In this document: one piece after another, positions 1 to 12,016 of the stretch
How the letters are laid out: each line of letters starts with the position of its first letter
How positions within the stretch are numbered: position 1 is the first letter of the stretch
Origin: Phaeoceros laevis
Taxonomy: Eukaryota; Anthocerotophyta; Anthocerotopsida; Notothyladales
Length of the DNA stretch: 64,000 bases
NCBI GenBank assembly: GCA_049999765.1
Contig: JBNGIQ010009341.1
Span: 116,795-180,794, forward strand
Direction of reading: 5' to 3'
The notes under the pieces: generated by a model
Database searches by the model: none
The model's input: the letters and a program-made list of their open reading frames with translations, nothing else
Told to the model about the DNA's origin: nothing
Position numbers and translations under genes: made by a program

Positions 1-995
1 GTGTACCGGATCACGGTCGCATTCCCCCACGCTCCAGGCTGCCACCCGTATTTTCGTCCCCGAGCGGCTGCACTTCTGCAGCGGGAGGTCCACAGAACTC
101 TGCAGCGCGCCTTGCACCCAAGTTACGATGGAATCATGATGCTCACCAAGATGAAAGCTTATTTCCCATCACAAGGCGAACTTTACGCCAGGCACAGACT
201 CATTTCGTGGGACTTTACTACGTGGGAAGGCACTCATGACATGGAGCGAACATGTACAGTACTTCGAAACAGACACGCTGGCTGCAGTCTCTGATTGCTC
301 TCTATGCTCCGTTTCATCAGGCCAATGGGCCAATGGCCATCGATCTTCATGTTTTCTAGGGCTGATGCGCCGGGCCACGGGTTGTCGACTCGTCGAGCAG
401 CGCTGGCTTTCAATGATTTGCCCGCAAGATCCTCTCTTCAAGGTTCGTCCCCCCTTCATGGACGAGCCTCGGCCCTACAAGATGCTTTATTTTACGCTCC
501 TCTCCGGCTGGCCCGCCTGCTCCACTTCCTTGAGCTGATCAGCCATCGCCCCTCTCTATCTACCTTCTCTCTCTATGAATACCACGGCAAGCGTGTAGCT
601 GCTGCACACAATGCTCTGACACGGCTTTGGCAGCAGGTGCCCTCGATCCATCAGGTCGCAAGAGCTCCGCTATCCACACTCCTCCAAGATGGCGCGACGA
701 CTCTAGCTCCGCTCCCGCACCGCACATTGGGTAGGTTGCAGCCTTCTTGGTGGCCTTCTTGCACTCTCTTTGCCTGGCAGGACTTGCGCAGATCTCATGG
801 TGCTGCAAGGGAACCGAATTGCAATGAGCAATTGCCATTGCGCGGAAGGTGCAAGTGTGGGTTTTGGGTTTGAGGAGGCCGTGTTTGCATCAAGAAAGCT
901 CAGGCGAGCTGAATTGGAGCCATGACAGGAGCGTTTTGCTTGTGCAGAGGACGGAACTCTTGTTTTGGCGAGGGAGAGGCTAGCAGGCAGCGGAG
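1..995. other. Upstream region, no gene recognised
   Basis: Several frames are open here, but none shows a recognisable domain and they overlap on both strands. A pyrimidine-rich stretch around 540-580 and the short distance to the subtilase start suggest that the right half holds the promoter and leader of that gene. No RNA gene or repeat was seen. Confidence 0.4.
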
Positions 996-3514
996 ATGGC
1001 GGGGGGATTGGGGATGAGGGCCCTGGTGGCTCTCCTCGCTGTGTGGGTCTTGGTGGCAGGGGTGGCGTTCGGGTGGATGGAAGATGGGGCCAAGACCTAC
1101 ATCATCCACATGGCCAAATCGGAGAAGCCGTCCTCGTTTGCGAGCCATGAGCATTGGTATCTGTCCACCTTGGCGACCGTCAAGGGCAATGTGCTGCGAC
1201 AGGCTGCCAGCGATGCCGTGGAGGCGTCGGAAGTGGATGAGGACCCTCTCATCCACGTCTACGACACGCTGTTCCATGGCTTCGCAGCCAGGCTGACGGA
1301 CGCTCAGGCTGCAGCTCTGGAGCAGGTGCCAGGCTTCGTGGGCATGATCCCTGAGATGGTCAGGCAGGTGCACACCACGCACACCCCGGAGTTTATTGGG
1401 CTCAACACGACATGGGGGCTGTGGCCCAAGGGCGACTATGGGGAGGATGTGATCATCGGGGTGCTCGACACTGGAGTGTGGCCGGAGAGCAAGTCTTTCT
1501 CCGATCACAAGATGGGACCAGTGCCGGAGCGCTGGAAGGGGACGTGCGTTTCTGGCACCAACTTCGATGCTTCCGTCTGCAACAACAAGCTGATTGGTGC
1601 CACCTACTACGTTCGGGGGTATGAGGCTTCCCACGGTTCAGTGAACGAGAGCCTGGAGTACAAGTCCCCTAGGGACAGCGAGGGCCATGGCACTCACACT
1701 TCGTCGACGGCAGGAGGGAGGTATGTCTACCAAGCAAGTCTTCTCGGCTATGCTCCTGGGACTGCCAGGGGAATGGCGCCCAAGGCTCGTATTGCTATGT
1801 ACAAAATCTGCTGGGAGTCCGGTTGCTACGACTCTGACATTCTGGCTGCCTTTGAGCAAGCTGTGGAGGACGGGGTGGACATCATCTCGCTGTCTGTGGG
1901 AGGATCAGTCGTGCCTTACTACTTGGACTCCATAGCCATCGGTGCGTTTGCGGCAATGAAGAAGGGAGTTGTCGTGTCCGCTTCGGCAGGAAACAGCGGG
2001 CCAGGGCCACGGACTGTCCAGAACATTGCCCCTTGGCTGGTCACTGTGGGGGCTAGCACCGTAGACAGAGACTTCCCGGCCTACGCAGTGCTAGGGAACG
2101 GTGTCTCGTACAAGGGAGAATCACTTTTTGGTGGAGAAGCTCTTGCTAGCAACGCCGACTATGATCTGGTCTTCTCTGGTGATGTTGGGTTTGCCCAGAA
2201 CAAGACCCTCTCCAACAGTGCCAGCCTCTGCATGCCAGGAACACTCGATCCAGAGAAGGTGAAGGGGAAGGTTGTATTCTGCGATCGTGGGACGAATGCA
2301 AGAGTTGAGAAGGGCCTCACAGTTCTTGATTCTGGGGGTGTTGGCCTCATTCTGGCAAACCAAGACATAGATGGTGAGGGGATCATTGCCGACGCCCATG
2401 TCCTTCCCACAGCTGCTCTAGGTGCCAAGGCCGGCAAGTTGATCAAGAAGTACATTGCGTCAACTAAGAACCCGAAGGCTACCATCACATCTGGAGGCAC
2501 AGTGCTGGGATACAAGCCAGCACCGGTGGTAGCTTCCTTCTCGTCAAGGGGCCCCAACCCCTTGACACCTCAGGTGCTGAAGCCGGATGTCATCGGGCCA
2601 GGTGTGAACATCCTTGCTGCCTGGACTGGTGCAGTGGGTCCAACCGGGCTTGCTGGCGATCCTCGTGAGGTAAGCTGTGTTTTTCTGTTCCTCCTCCCAA
2701 CACAAGTTCGAACTGCTCTCATGTTTTTGCAGTTTTTGAAGTCTTGCTTCACACGTGCACCTCCTGCCTGCTACGTTACCAATGCCTTGTGTGCTGTGTC
2801 TTTCAGGTCGAGTATAACGTTCTGTCGGGTACATCCATGTCATGCCCGCACATCAGTGGCCTGGCCGCCCTTCTGAGAGGTGCACACCCTGAGTGGAGCC
2901 CTGCTGCCATCAAGTCTGCGCTCGTTACCACTGCTCGCATCACCGACAACGAGTCCAACGAAATCGGGGATGAGGCCACTGGACAGACTACTGACCCTTT
3001 CAGCTACGGTGCCGGCCACGTCGTACCTCAAAAGGCTTTGGACCCAGGTCTGGTGTATGATCTTGCAGAAGAGGACTACGTGCACTTCCTGTGCGCACTG
3101 GACTACTCTGCTAGGGCTCTGCAGATTGTCACACAGGACCCACAAGTTTCCTGCCCCAAGGAAGCACCGAGGCTGGAGGACCTGAACTACCCTACATTTT
3201 CGGCCGTTTTTGACGAGAGGGACACAAAAGTTCTTGAAACCAAGTTCCTCAGGACAGTGACCAACGTGGGTACAGCTTCGTCAAGTTACGTGGTCTCTGT
3301 GACATCGCCGGGTGATGTGAAGATTACAGTAAGCCCGGAGAAGCTGGTGTTTTCCAAGCTGAACGAGAAGCTGAGCTTCACCGTAACTGTGGAGGCTGAG
3401 GTTATTGAGCTATCACCTGGCCAGTCCGAAACTGCCTTCGGGGCAATTTCTTGGAGCGATGGAGCACACACAGTGAGGAGTCCTATTGGGGTGACAAGGC
3501 AAGCGCACTACTAA
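996..3514 (+). CDS. Subtilisin-like serine protease (plant SBT1-type subtilase)
   Basis: Two exons, 996-2669 and 2807-3514, joined in phase 0 by a 137-bp GT-AG intron, give 793 residues. The order is a hydrophobic signal peptide (about 1-26), an I9 inhibitor propeptide with YIIHMAKSEKPSSFASHEHW, a peptidase S8 domain, a PA insert and the C-terminal fibronectin-III-like domain. The catalytic residues are all present: Asp158 (VLDTGVW), His231 (GHGTHT), the oxyanion Asn333 (AGNSGPG) and Ser568 (GTSMSCPH). The intron falls nine codons before the catalytic Ser. The protein should be secreted to the cell wall, cleave its own propeptide, and process extracellular proteins; the substrate cannot be told. 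Length and motif order match complete plant subtilases. The start is the first ATG before a good signal peptide. Confidence 0.95.
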
Positions 3515-5567
3515 CATTCTACCTCCAGTCCTCACAGTGTGAAAGTTGACTGGCTGCTGCTATGGTTGTGGTCTGTTTGTGGTCGAGATTGTGAAGCAGG
3601 TCCGTTAACCACCACTGACTCTGGCAGTCAGTGACATCCCTGCTAACTCTGGTTGAGGCTTCCTTTCTGGAGGTCGCAACATTGCAAACACCACCCAAGT
3701 TTTTTCAAGGACTCGTTGTGCACGGAGAGCTTAGTTGAAAGCTAGAGACTATACGCAGGTCGGCAGTAGCCTAGGTAGTGTGCGCTTAGAGATGAAAGAA
3801 GCTGGGAACCAACTCAGTGAAACGATAGGAATTCCGCTAGCTCACTGTTTGCTGTTTAGAACCAATCAAGTCGCTGAATTTGAGACTGATCAAGGGCAGG
3901 CTGGTGTGTTGCAACTCTGGTACTAAGAGGATGGGACTGGTGTCAAGATCAGACGCGGAGCTTTGTGATGTTGACAACGGGCTGTGGTTTGACAAAGTTA
4001 TTATGCAGGTGTTGACAGTTCAGCGTGTACCTTTCACTCTGTCCTTTCTGAATCTTGTCTTCTATCTCATGTTCTGGTCATGAACTCGTAGCGGAGTGTG
4101 AATTGAAGTACAAGTGTGTTAAACGTGGGTGTAGAGAATGTATCTCACTTGATTATCTTTGGTTTAGTCCTGCCTGCTGATGGCTTCGGTGGTAGTTTAT
4201 GGCGATGCCAAAATGGTGGCTTTGAGACCGTTGTAACTGGGTTGAATGCAGCTGCCAGTTGCTATCTGACTTTGTGGGCTTGGGCAACGAATTCTTTTTT
4301 TCTCTTTCTGTTTTGTTCACATGTCTTCATACACTCTGCGGGAACTGATCAGTGGCTACATTTCTGGATGTAGATCGAAGTCCAAAAGGCATTTCTCAGA
4401 GTAAAGGTAAGTTATGAAGTCGGGTGGGGTAGGTTCTCCAGTCGAGCGTCAACCTCACTGCTGCGATTGAACCCTTCAATGCAGCATCAGGTACTCACTA
4501 AAGGCTGAGGTGACCGACTTGATCAGCTTGTGGGAGTACCTATCATGTTCATTCTCCTCCTTCCCTTGAAAGTAATAGTCAGATGTCTGTAACGCTCCAA
4601 AGTTTGGATGCTGGGGCTGCCGTATTTATTTCCAGAGCGAAACGCTCAAGGAATGCAAAATTTCTTTGTGGCAGTTGCTTTTGTCATCATCCCTTCTGGT
4701 TTTCCCATCTTCCATCCGTTGTGATTTATTAGACTAGCTAACTGGAACTGCTAAAGCTCCATCCCAGGCGTCTCGTGCTGTCCGAGGTCGACTCTCTTTC
4801 TTAGATGAATCTTCGAGTGAAGGATCAAAGGTGGCAATAAACACGGTCGCATACGTACGGTGTGAGCAGGTGCGGGACCCGGGTTCACGAACTTCACGGC
4901 TAAGAATGCATACTGCAGTAAACCAGGACCGTAAACCTTCTGCCTCACCTGTCAGAGGAGCTTGCACCGGACTGCGGCGACTCGTTTCCGAGTAGTTCGA
5001 CTGCCTTCGAGGCTTCGACCTCCAGAGCCTTCGCCGGTTCCTTCCTAAAGATCTGAACCTCAACCTTGCCAAATATACATATATCCCTTCCCGTTTGGCC
5101 AGTCTCACCGATTACGGAGTTTCTCTCTCTGCCACTTCATGCTAATGAGGTGACCCCTTCCTCTCCGCTGGTGCCACCTGATCGAAGCTCCTCCATCAGC
5201 CCCTCCAGTACGACTGCGCGAATTTTCCAGGTGGCCAGGTGCAGAAGCTGCTTCGTTTAGCGCATGCGCAGCTGAGCTGGTGAGATGCTCGCCTTTGTGC
5301 TGTTCAAGCTGTCGGAGATTCGTTGCTGTTCTGCTACTTGAATGCGATGTCCCTGGAAGTGGCTTGAGCTGAATCTCTTGTGTTGAAGGGTGACATTGAT
5401 TTGAGGAGTAGCAGCATTGTGTGTGGAAACCTAATTTGGTTGAGGCGTTGAGGGAAGGAGGGCGTGGCTAGATCCAGCCGGTTCCCTGACATTTTTGTGC
5501 CCTGGTTGCCTTCTTCAGAGCCAGGAGAGCCGTGGTTTTCTGAGTTGTAGCGGTCTTTTCGGCAACC
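3515..5567. other. Intergenic, 3' end of subtilase and 5' region of 6PGDH
   Basis: About 2 kb without a convincing coding frame. T-rich stretches after 3515 fit a 3' UTR, and the pyrimidine-rich part after 5100 fits the promoter and leader of the next gene. A 5' UTR intron for the dehydrogenase is possible but was not proven. No repeat or RNA gene was seen. Confidence 0.4.
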
Positions 5568-7067
5568 ATGGCTCTTGAAGCTGCTACCCTGTCCCGGATA
5601 GGCCTGGCCGGCCTGGCGGTGATGGGGCAAAATCTGGCCTTGAATATTGCGGAGAAAGGGTTCCCCATTTCTGTGTACAACAGGACTGCCAGCAAGGTGG
5701 ACGAGACAGTGGAGCGGGCCAAGGTGGAGGGGAACTTGCCTCTCAGAGGGTACCATACTCCCAAGGATTTTGTGCTCTCCATCCAGAAGCCCCGGTCAGT
5801 CATCATTCTGGTCAAGGCGGGGGCCCCGGTGGACCAGACGATCGCAACCTTGGCTCAGTTTCTGGAGCCCGGGGACTGCATTGTAGATGGAGGTAATGAA
5901 TGGTATGAGAACACCGAGAGGCGGGCCAAGGAGGTGGCAGAGAAGGGGCTGCTGTACCTGGGGATGGGGGTGTCGGGAGGAGAGGAAGGTGCTCGCAATG
6001 GGCCCTCGCTGATGCCTGGTGGCTCTTATGAGGCTTACCAGTACATCGAGAATGTTGTGAAGAAGGTGGCAGCTCAGGTGGACGATGGCCCCTGTGTGAC
6101 GTACGTGGGGAAGGGTGGAGCTGGCAATTTTGTGAAAATGGTGCACAATGGCATCGAGTACGGTGACATGCAGCTCATTTCGGAAGCCTACGATGTGCTC
6201 AAGTCTGTTGGAGGGCTGACCAACCAGGAGCTGCACGAGGCTTTCTCTGAATGGAACCGGGGTGAGCTTGAGAGTTTCCTGGTAGAGATCACTGCCGATA
6301 TCTTTGCAGTCAAGGATGACAAGGGCAACGGCGAGCTGGTTGACAAAATCCTTGACAAGACTGGCATGAAGGGTACTGGTAAGTGGACTGTGCAGCAGGC
6401 AGCAGAGTTGTCCATCGCTGCCCCCACCATCGCTGCTTCCCTGGATTCAAGGTTTCTGAGTGGGTTGAAGGAGGAGAGATTAGCAGCTGCTGAGATCTTC
6501 AGGCAAGCTGGCGTGGGAGACATTTTGGCTACCAAGGATCTGGACAAGAAGCAGCTCGTTGATGATGTCCGGAAGGCTCTGTATGCTTCCAAGATCTGCA
6601 GCTACGCCCAAGGGATGAACCTGATCCGAGCCAAGAGCATTGAACAGGGTTGGGATCTGAATTTGGGTGAGTTAGCCCGTATCTGGAAGGGAGGATGCAT
6701 CATTCGTGCCATCTTCCTGGATAGGATCAAGAAGGCCTACGACCGCAACCCCAAACTGGCCTCTCTCTTGGTGGATCCTGAGTTTGCCAAGGAGATGGTG
6801 GAAAGACAGGGTGCATGGAGACGGGTGGTGAGCCTTGCCATTAGTGTTGGAGTTAGCACTCCCGGTATGAGTGCCAGTCTTGCTTACTTCGACACGTACC
6901 GCCGGGGTCGTCTTCCTGCCAATCTTGTGCAGGCTCAGCGAGACTATTTTGGGGCCCATACGTACGAGCGTACTGACGTAGGGGGAGCATTCCACACGGA
7001 ATGGTTCAAGATTGCTAGGGAGGGAAAGGGTAAGGTTCCCGAGGCCAGTCTTGCTGTACATGCCTGA
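5568..7067 (+). CDS. PGD: 6-phosphogluconate dehydrogenase, decarboxylating
   Basis: A single exon of 499 codons. It oxidises and decarboxylates 6-phosphogluconate to ribulose 5-phosphate and makes NADPH, the third step of the oxidative pentose phosphate pathway. The N-terminal Rossmann nucleotide site is GLAVMGQNLALN. The substrate and catalytic segment GAGNFVKMVHNGIEYGDMQ holds the catalytic Lys190, and the conserved DKTGMKGTGKWTVQQAAEL block follows. The C-terminal helical domain is complete through RTDVGGAFHTEW. The N terminus is short before the Rossmann fold, so there is no long transit peptide and a cytosolic enzyme is most likely. The C terminus ends AVHA and lacks a clear peroxisomal SKL-type signal. 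An uninterrupted coding region is usual for plant 6PGDH genes, so it is not by itself a sign of a retrocopy. Confidence 0.97.
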   Translation: MALEAATLSRIGLAGLAVMGQNLALNIAEKGFPISVYNRTASKVDETVERAKVEGNLPLRGYHTPKDFVLSIQKPRSVIILVKAGAPVDQTIATLAQFLEPGDCIVDGGNEWYENTERRAKEVAEKGLLYLGMGVSGGEEGARNGPSLMPGGSYEAYQYIENVVKKVAAQVDDGPCVTYVGKGGAGNFVKMVHNGIEYGDMQLISEAYDVLKSVGGLTNQELHEAFSEWNRGELESFLVEITADIFAVKDDKGNGELVDKILDKTGMKGTGKWTVQQAAELSIAAPTIAASLDSRFLSGLKEERLAAAEIFRQAGVGDILATKDLDKKQLVDDVRKALYASKICSYAQGMNLIRAKSIEQGWDLNLGELARIWKGGCIIRAIFLDRIKKAYDRNPKLASLLVDPEFAKEMVERQGAWRRVVSLAISVGVSTPGMSASLAYFDTYRRGRLPANLVQAQRDYFGAHTYERTDVGGAFHTEWFKIAREGKGKVPEASLAVHA

Positions 7068-7436
7068 GTTTTTACAGCAAGAGAGGAGAGCTTGCAGACG
7101 GTAGCCAGCCTCGATTCTCGGGAGGCAGTGTGTCCTGCCAAGCATCTGATAGTGCTGAAGTCCTCCGCTGGTTGGACAGGCAGATTGAGATAACTTTTGT
7201 ACTACTTTCGAGGGGATGGAAAAGACAAGATACGAAATGGCCAGTTCTCTCTGTGGAACCTCTGTGTCTCATAGGGTAAGACCGATCTTTCCTAGTTTTC
7301 TCACTCACCTAAGCTCTATACACTAGCTTCAAAAAATCCATTTCCTGACCTTGTGCCTGGAAGCTGAACGATGACGAAACTTTGCCCTTCCGACAAAGGA
7401 TGACCAGGTCTGGCCATCGTGCAAAACTGAGGCCTA

Positions 7437-8801
7437 CTAATCGGGGATGCCCTGAAACATGTCTACTCTTTTTTTGACTGCATCTCTCCTGGTAGACGCG
7501 ATTTTGTTGCTCGGATCAAACTGCAACGCCTCTTGATAGGCTTTTAGGGCTGACTTGTACTCTTTCTTCTTTTCATAAGCATCTCCGAGGTTGTTCCAAG
7601 CCGTCACGTACCCAGGCTGAAGCTTGACAGCTTTTAGATACTGGACGATTGCCCCATCGACGTCGTCATCACTGTAGCAGGAAAAGCCTAGAGCATTGTA
7701 TACCTGCAGAGCGACGCTATCTCCTGAGAAAAGTGAACTATAAAACCCTTCTTGGATTGCTAGTACGTGTAAATTATGCCCAAGCAGAAAGGCGGACACA
7801 ACTAACCTGTGCAAGATCTTGATCATCCCCATCCCACTTCTTGATGGCCTGCTCTAAATACTTGTTGGCTTGGGTAAACAGTTTCTTTCTCAGAAAAATG
7901 GCCCCCAGCTCGTAGTACTCCTCTGAGGATGCCTCACCAGTGCGAACTCTCTCCTGCAAAGCTCAAAGCAAGATCTCCCGCTCAGCATTCAAGAGGCAGA
8001 GCCTCTACTGCAAAACCTATGTATGTGCAATCACCAGCTCACCTGCAACTCCTTCGCAGCTGTCTCAAGTTCTCTGCGTACTAGAACCTGACGCACCACC
8101 AAGAATGTACCAACCCCAAGAAACAGCAGGAGCAGCCCGAGGTAAATCAACTGCACTCCCAACTCCAAAAATGCCCCCACTTCGCCATAGGCAGGATTCA
8201 AGTGACCTAGGTCTCTAGCATAGGCAGAGGACTCAAAGCCCAGAATTGCTGGCAGACTAGCGAACAGAGGCAGTGCCGCTTTCAGGCACCTAAGGATCAG
8301 CTGTTTCCTACCGTCATCCGCCACTTCTGCAACAAAGAAACCAGCTAAGCAAAGAGCAGATCACTTCCAAAAGCAAGCACAAGAAAGGTGGCAGATGAGC
8401 TTTGTACCTGCATTGGAAGACTCTGCGTACAAAATGTTTTCCACAAGCTTAAACGTTGCCAGTAGATCGCTTGACACGCTTTCTGACAAAAAACTTCTGC
8501 CCACCACTTCCTTGCTTTCATTAGTTTCACGGCTCGAGAAAGAAAAACCATCCAACCTTGCTGCCTGCATTTGCTGGAGTCCCCTGCTCCTGTGGCCCCT
8601 TCTCACGTTCCAAAGCTGAAGCACCGACCGACTGTAGTCTTCAGGCTCAGCCTGCGAGCAGGAACAGGCGCACTCAAAGCTAACATCACTACGCTCAGTG
8701 CGGAAGGCCACACCCTTGGATATGAGTCGCGATGAGGTAGCAACCCAAGCCTGAGCGTGAGGCGCCCAGGCCGAGGCTGCGCTCGCAGCCATAGTCAGCA
8801 T
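7437..8801 (-). CDS. PYG7: PYG7/Ycf37-like TPR protein, photosystem I assembly, plastid
   Basis: Four exons on the minus strand, 8801-8408, 8326-8043, 7953-7807 and 7703-7437, with consistent phases, give 363 residues. A long Ser/Ala-rich transit peptide is followed by a membrane segment around [19 protein letters not shown]. Three tetratricopeptide-like units end with [38 protein letters not shown] and a Pro/Asn helix cap. Order and sequence fit the chloroplast PYG7 protein, the plant form of cyanobacterial Ycf37, which helps assemble photosystem I at the thylakoid membrane. A second ATG three codons in (8792) could be used instead. The gene is divergent to the molybdate transporter, with 266 bp between starts. 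Confidence 0.88.
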
Positions 8802-9067
8802 AGGCGGCAGGGGGAAATCCTCGAAGGATGAAGAGCCTTTTCAGTAAGTACACGCCAACTGGGTTGAGTGTTAAGACAGTAAAGGTGAGCAGGAGATTGA
8901 CCCCACCAAGTCCTCTCCCCTATAAAACATGACGATGCGAGGAGGTGATGCGTGTGTTTTGGGCGGGGTGATCAGGGGGTATTGTCCTCGGTATGGGAGG
9001 TGTAGGTGTGGTCTTTGCTTTGGAGGGGGTGGGTGGGTGTTGAATTTCTTGGGTGTGTGTTGGAAAC
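8802..9067. promoter_or_regulatory. Shared divergent promoter region, PYG7-like / MOT1
   Basis: Only 266 bp separate the two start codons of genes transcribed away from each other. The MOT1 side has a very G/T-rich leader (8985-9060). A TATA-like CTATAAAA lies at about 8921-8928, reading toward MOT1. No other element can be named. Confidence 0.45.
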
Positions 9068-10924
9068 ATGGCTGAAGATTCAGAGAGCACCCAGGAGGCT
9101 CAGTCATGGGGGGCCAAAATCAAGGCCAACGTCCAGGTGAATCGGAAGACCATCTTGCAGGAAATCAGCGGTTCTTTGGGAGACTTGGGTACCTTTGTGC
9201 CCATTGTGCTGGCTCTAGCGCTTGTCAACAATTTGGATCTGGGAACCACTCTCGTCTTCACTGGTGTCTACAATGCAGTCACAGGATGCCTCTTCGGGGT
9301 CCCCATGCCTGTGCAGCCTATGAAGTCCATAGCGGCAGTTGCCATCACAGAGGGCAATCCGCTCACCATTCCTCAGATTATGGCGGCAGGTGAGTCGTTC
9401 CACGGATTTGGGCTTCTGAGTCGAGTTTGCCTTGCGACTCCTATGCTGAAAATGTATGAAATACCTTCATAGCCCAGCGTGATGGAGACGTCTCCTTTGC
9501 TGGTGTTGAAGTTCAATCATCTCCCAGTTGTTGTAGTGTTCTTTGTCCTTGCATGGCAGCACTATGCACTCTTGTTGGAAATGACCATTACCGTAGGATG
9601 CTCAATGCTGACATAAGTGACTTGGCTGTGGGTAGGCTTGTCGACGGCGTTTGTGCTATTGTTTCTGGGAGTTACAGGATTGATGAGCTGGGTGCAGTGG
9701 CTTGTGCCTCTATCTGTGGTGCGAGGAATCCAGCTATCTCAAGGCCTTAGCTTTGGGCAGACGGCTGTCAAGTACATGCTGAAGGAGCAAAACTTCGCTA
9801 CGGGGAAGTCTCCTGGAGATCGCCCGTGGTTAGGCTTGGATGGAAGGATTTTGGCCCTTCTAGGCTTCTCCTTTGTGGTTTTGGTGACTGGAGCTGGAGG
9901 CACCAAACACAGTGAGCACCAGCAGATAGCGCATGTCAGGCAGCGAATAGACCAGTGGCTCGGAACTCAGGAAGACAACGATGCAGAGAGTGCAGCTGGG
10001 GAAGCAGAAGAAGGGACCAGCCGACCACAGAAGCATGCTTCTTCTCTTAGGAACCCACTGCTGCCAACCACCTCTCCTCAGGGGGATGTTCAACAGGACT
10101 CCCTAATCCCCTCTGCTCTGATTGTCTTCTTTCTAGGAGTTGTTCTGGCATTTGTTCGCGATCCCAGCATCTTTGGGCAGCTCAAATGGGGTCCATCAGT
10201 TCCACAGGCAAGGCTCTGGAACAACTGCAACTTCCTCAGATCCTGGATACTCAGCTGCAATTGAAATGAATTGGGGCTTTGAGCAGGTCTTGCAACTAAC
10301 ACACTTGCTGTTTGCTTGTCCTCTCAGTTGGTGAGCATCTCCTGGAATGACTGGAAGATTGGATTCCTGCGTGGTGCTGTTCCGCAGCTGCCTCTCAGTG
10401 TCCTCAACTCGGTGGTTGCAGTGGTCAAGCTATCTGAGGACCTCTTCCCCCTGAAGACTGATGTTACAGCCTTTGCTGTCTCAACCTCAGTTGGACTGAT
10501 GAATATTGTAGGTTGCTGGTTTGGGGCCATGCCAGTCTGCCATGGAGCCGGTGGTCTTGCTGGCCAGTACAGGTTCGGAGCTCGAAATGGCCTATCTGTG
10601 GTGTTGCTGGGTACAGCCAAGCTGGTGATCGGCCTGGTTCTGGGAACCTCATTGGTCAAGATTCTGGCATCCTTTCCGATTGGTTTACTGGGTGTGCTTC
10701 TCGTGTTTGCTGGGATTGAACTAGCAATGGCATGCAGGGATCAAAATACCAGGCTGGATGCCTTCATCATGCTGGTCACAGCAGTGGCCTCCCTTGCCTC
10801 ATCCGCAGCTTTCGGGTTTCTGGCTGGTCTATTTCTAGTCCTCCTTCTCAAGGGCCGAGCAGGAGATTTGGATTTGAGGAGGAGAGTTCACAACCTTCCT
10901 GGACTGCGGAGATCTGAAGCATAA
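9068..10924 (+). CDS. MOT1: Molybdate transporter MOT1 (SULTR5 type)
   Basis: Three exons, 9068-9389, 9636-10207 and 10328-10924, give 496 residues. MOT1 proteins are high-affinity molybdate transporters related to sulfate permeases but lacking the STAS domain. Family blocks are intact: SLGDLGTFVPIVLALAL and MPVQPMKSIAAVAI in exon 1, SVVRGIQLSQGLSFGQTAVK in exon 2, and MPVCHGAGGLAGQYRFGARNG in exon 3. About ten hydrophobic segments are seen. A hydrophilic, acidic loop of about 75 residues in exon 2 (SEHQQIAHVRQRIDQWLGTQ onward) makes it somewhat longer than the usual ~460. The second intron begins with GC instead of GT (donor CAG/GCAAGG at 10208), and only this choice keeps the frame and the conserved sequence. 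An upstream in-frame ATG is not needed. Confidence 0.92.
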
Positions 10925-11575
10925 TGGATGGGATATGGACAACAACCTGGTGCACTGTACTTTTCAGTTGGGCAGCTCTTGAGACTTGAAGGACGACAGG
11001 AGTGTCCTCATGGATTTCCAACCAGAAAAAATACGTCTTCTTGCCGGTCATATCGATTGTGGTACCCATTTTCCTCATCACCCACTTTGCTGATCGCCCT
11101 TTCCGCATCTGTTTACTGCCATCGTTATACTCTCACTACCAACCACGCATATTTCTGCTGTCATCATCCAGGTTTATGCTTACGTTTTAGGAATCACCTC
11201 GTCACCGTGCACTGATTGAAGCCTTGTCTACATGTCTATTTATATTAGCAAATATTACACAAAAGAAAAGTATGCATTGGTCTGCTGAAATTCCTCTTTC
11301 TCTGTGCTGGACCTGAATTTATCCCATTGCCAGCCTATTGTACCATTTCATGTGAAAAAGTTATTCAAGAGTCGAGACCTTGTGGATCTTTGTACGAACA
11401 TTTGCAAAGGAAAGATACCCACATGCCAGTGGCAGGACTTCTGATCACATCTGTGAACCAGTCAAGCAGCTCCTTTTCTGCCAAGGAGCTGATGGACAGG
11501 AATGAACTGAATTTGCTCTGACAAGACTACGCACTGTCCTCTTCTTGTTGCACGCATCCGCTGCTTGGCCTCCTT
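10925..11575. other. 3' region of MOT1, no gene
   Basis: T-rich sequence typical of a 3' UTR and intergenic DNA. No coding frame with a recognisable domain and no RNA gene. The missing last exon of the minus-strand MBF1 gene was looked for here and not found. Confidence 0.4.
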
Positions 11576-11916
11576 GACGTTATGGTGCTCCGCTTGATCC
11601 CCAGTTCATTGCCCGTTTGCTCCAGACAACAAGAAGCCCTAGACCAGTCACCACATACGTCGTAGAATACTACAGCCGGCTCCTGTGGATGTCAGAGGAA
11701 CAGCAACAACCACACTCACCACTTGTCATTTCGTCATTTCAGTTTGACGTTATGGTGCTCCGCTTGATCCCCAGTTCATTGCCCGTTTGCTCCAGACAAC
11801 CAGAAGCCCTAGACCAGTCACCACATACGTCGTAGAATACTACAGCCGGCTCCTGTAGATGTCAGAGGAACAGCAACAACCACACTCACCACTTGTCATT
11901 TCGTCATTTCAGTTTG
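11576..11916. repeat. 170-bp tandem repeat (two copies seen) abutting the gap
   Basis: Unit 1 starts at 11576 and unit 2 at 11746; the period is 170 bp and the copies differ at only a few positions. The second copy ends at 11916, one base into a third unit, exactly where the run of N begins. The array is therefore probably longer and was collapsed or left open in assembly. Read on the minus strand, each unit contains CAAGTGGTGAGTGTGG, which overlaps the exon end of the neighbouring MBF1 gene. Confidence 0.93.
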
Positions 11917-12016
11917 NNNNNNNNNNNNNNNNNNNNNNNNNNNNNNNNNNNNNNNNNNNNNNNNNNNNNNNNNNNNNNNNNNNNNNNNNNNNNNNNNNNN
12001 NNNNNNNNNNNNNNNN
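11917..12016. other. Assembly gap (100 N)
   Basis: Exactly one hundred N, a conventional placeholder of unknown true size. It breaks the minus-strand MBF1 gene after the RPQVV codons and interrupts the 170-bp array. Confidence 0.99.

Noticed and set aside
1-873. Overlapping open frames on both strands at the left edge
   Set aside because: They shadow each other, have no domain, and some start with non-ATG codons.
5568-7067. Bacterial contamination or recent gene transfer for intronless genes (6PGDH, DUF4336, NFU)
   Set aside because: The proteins are of plant type, two carry plant transit peptides, and they sit among intron-bearing plant genes with similar composition.
11576-11916. CRISPR-like array
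   Set aside because: Units are 170 bp, directly adjoining, without unique spacers, and the genome is a plant's: a minisatellite.
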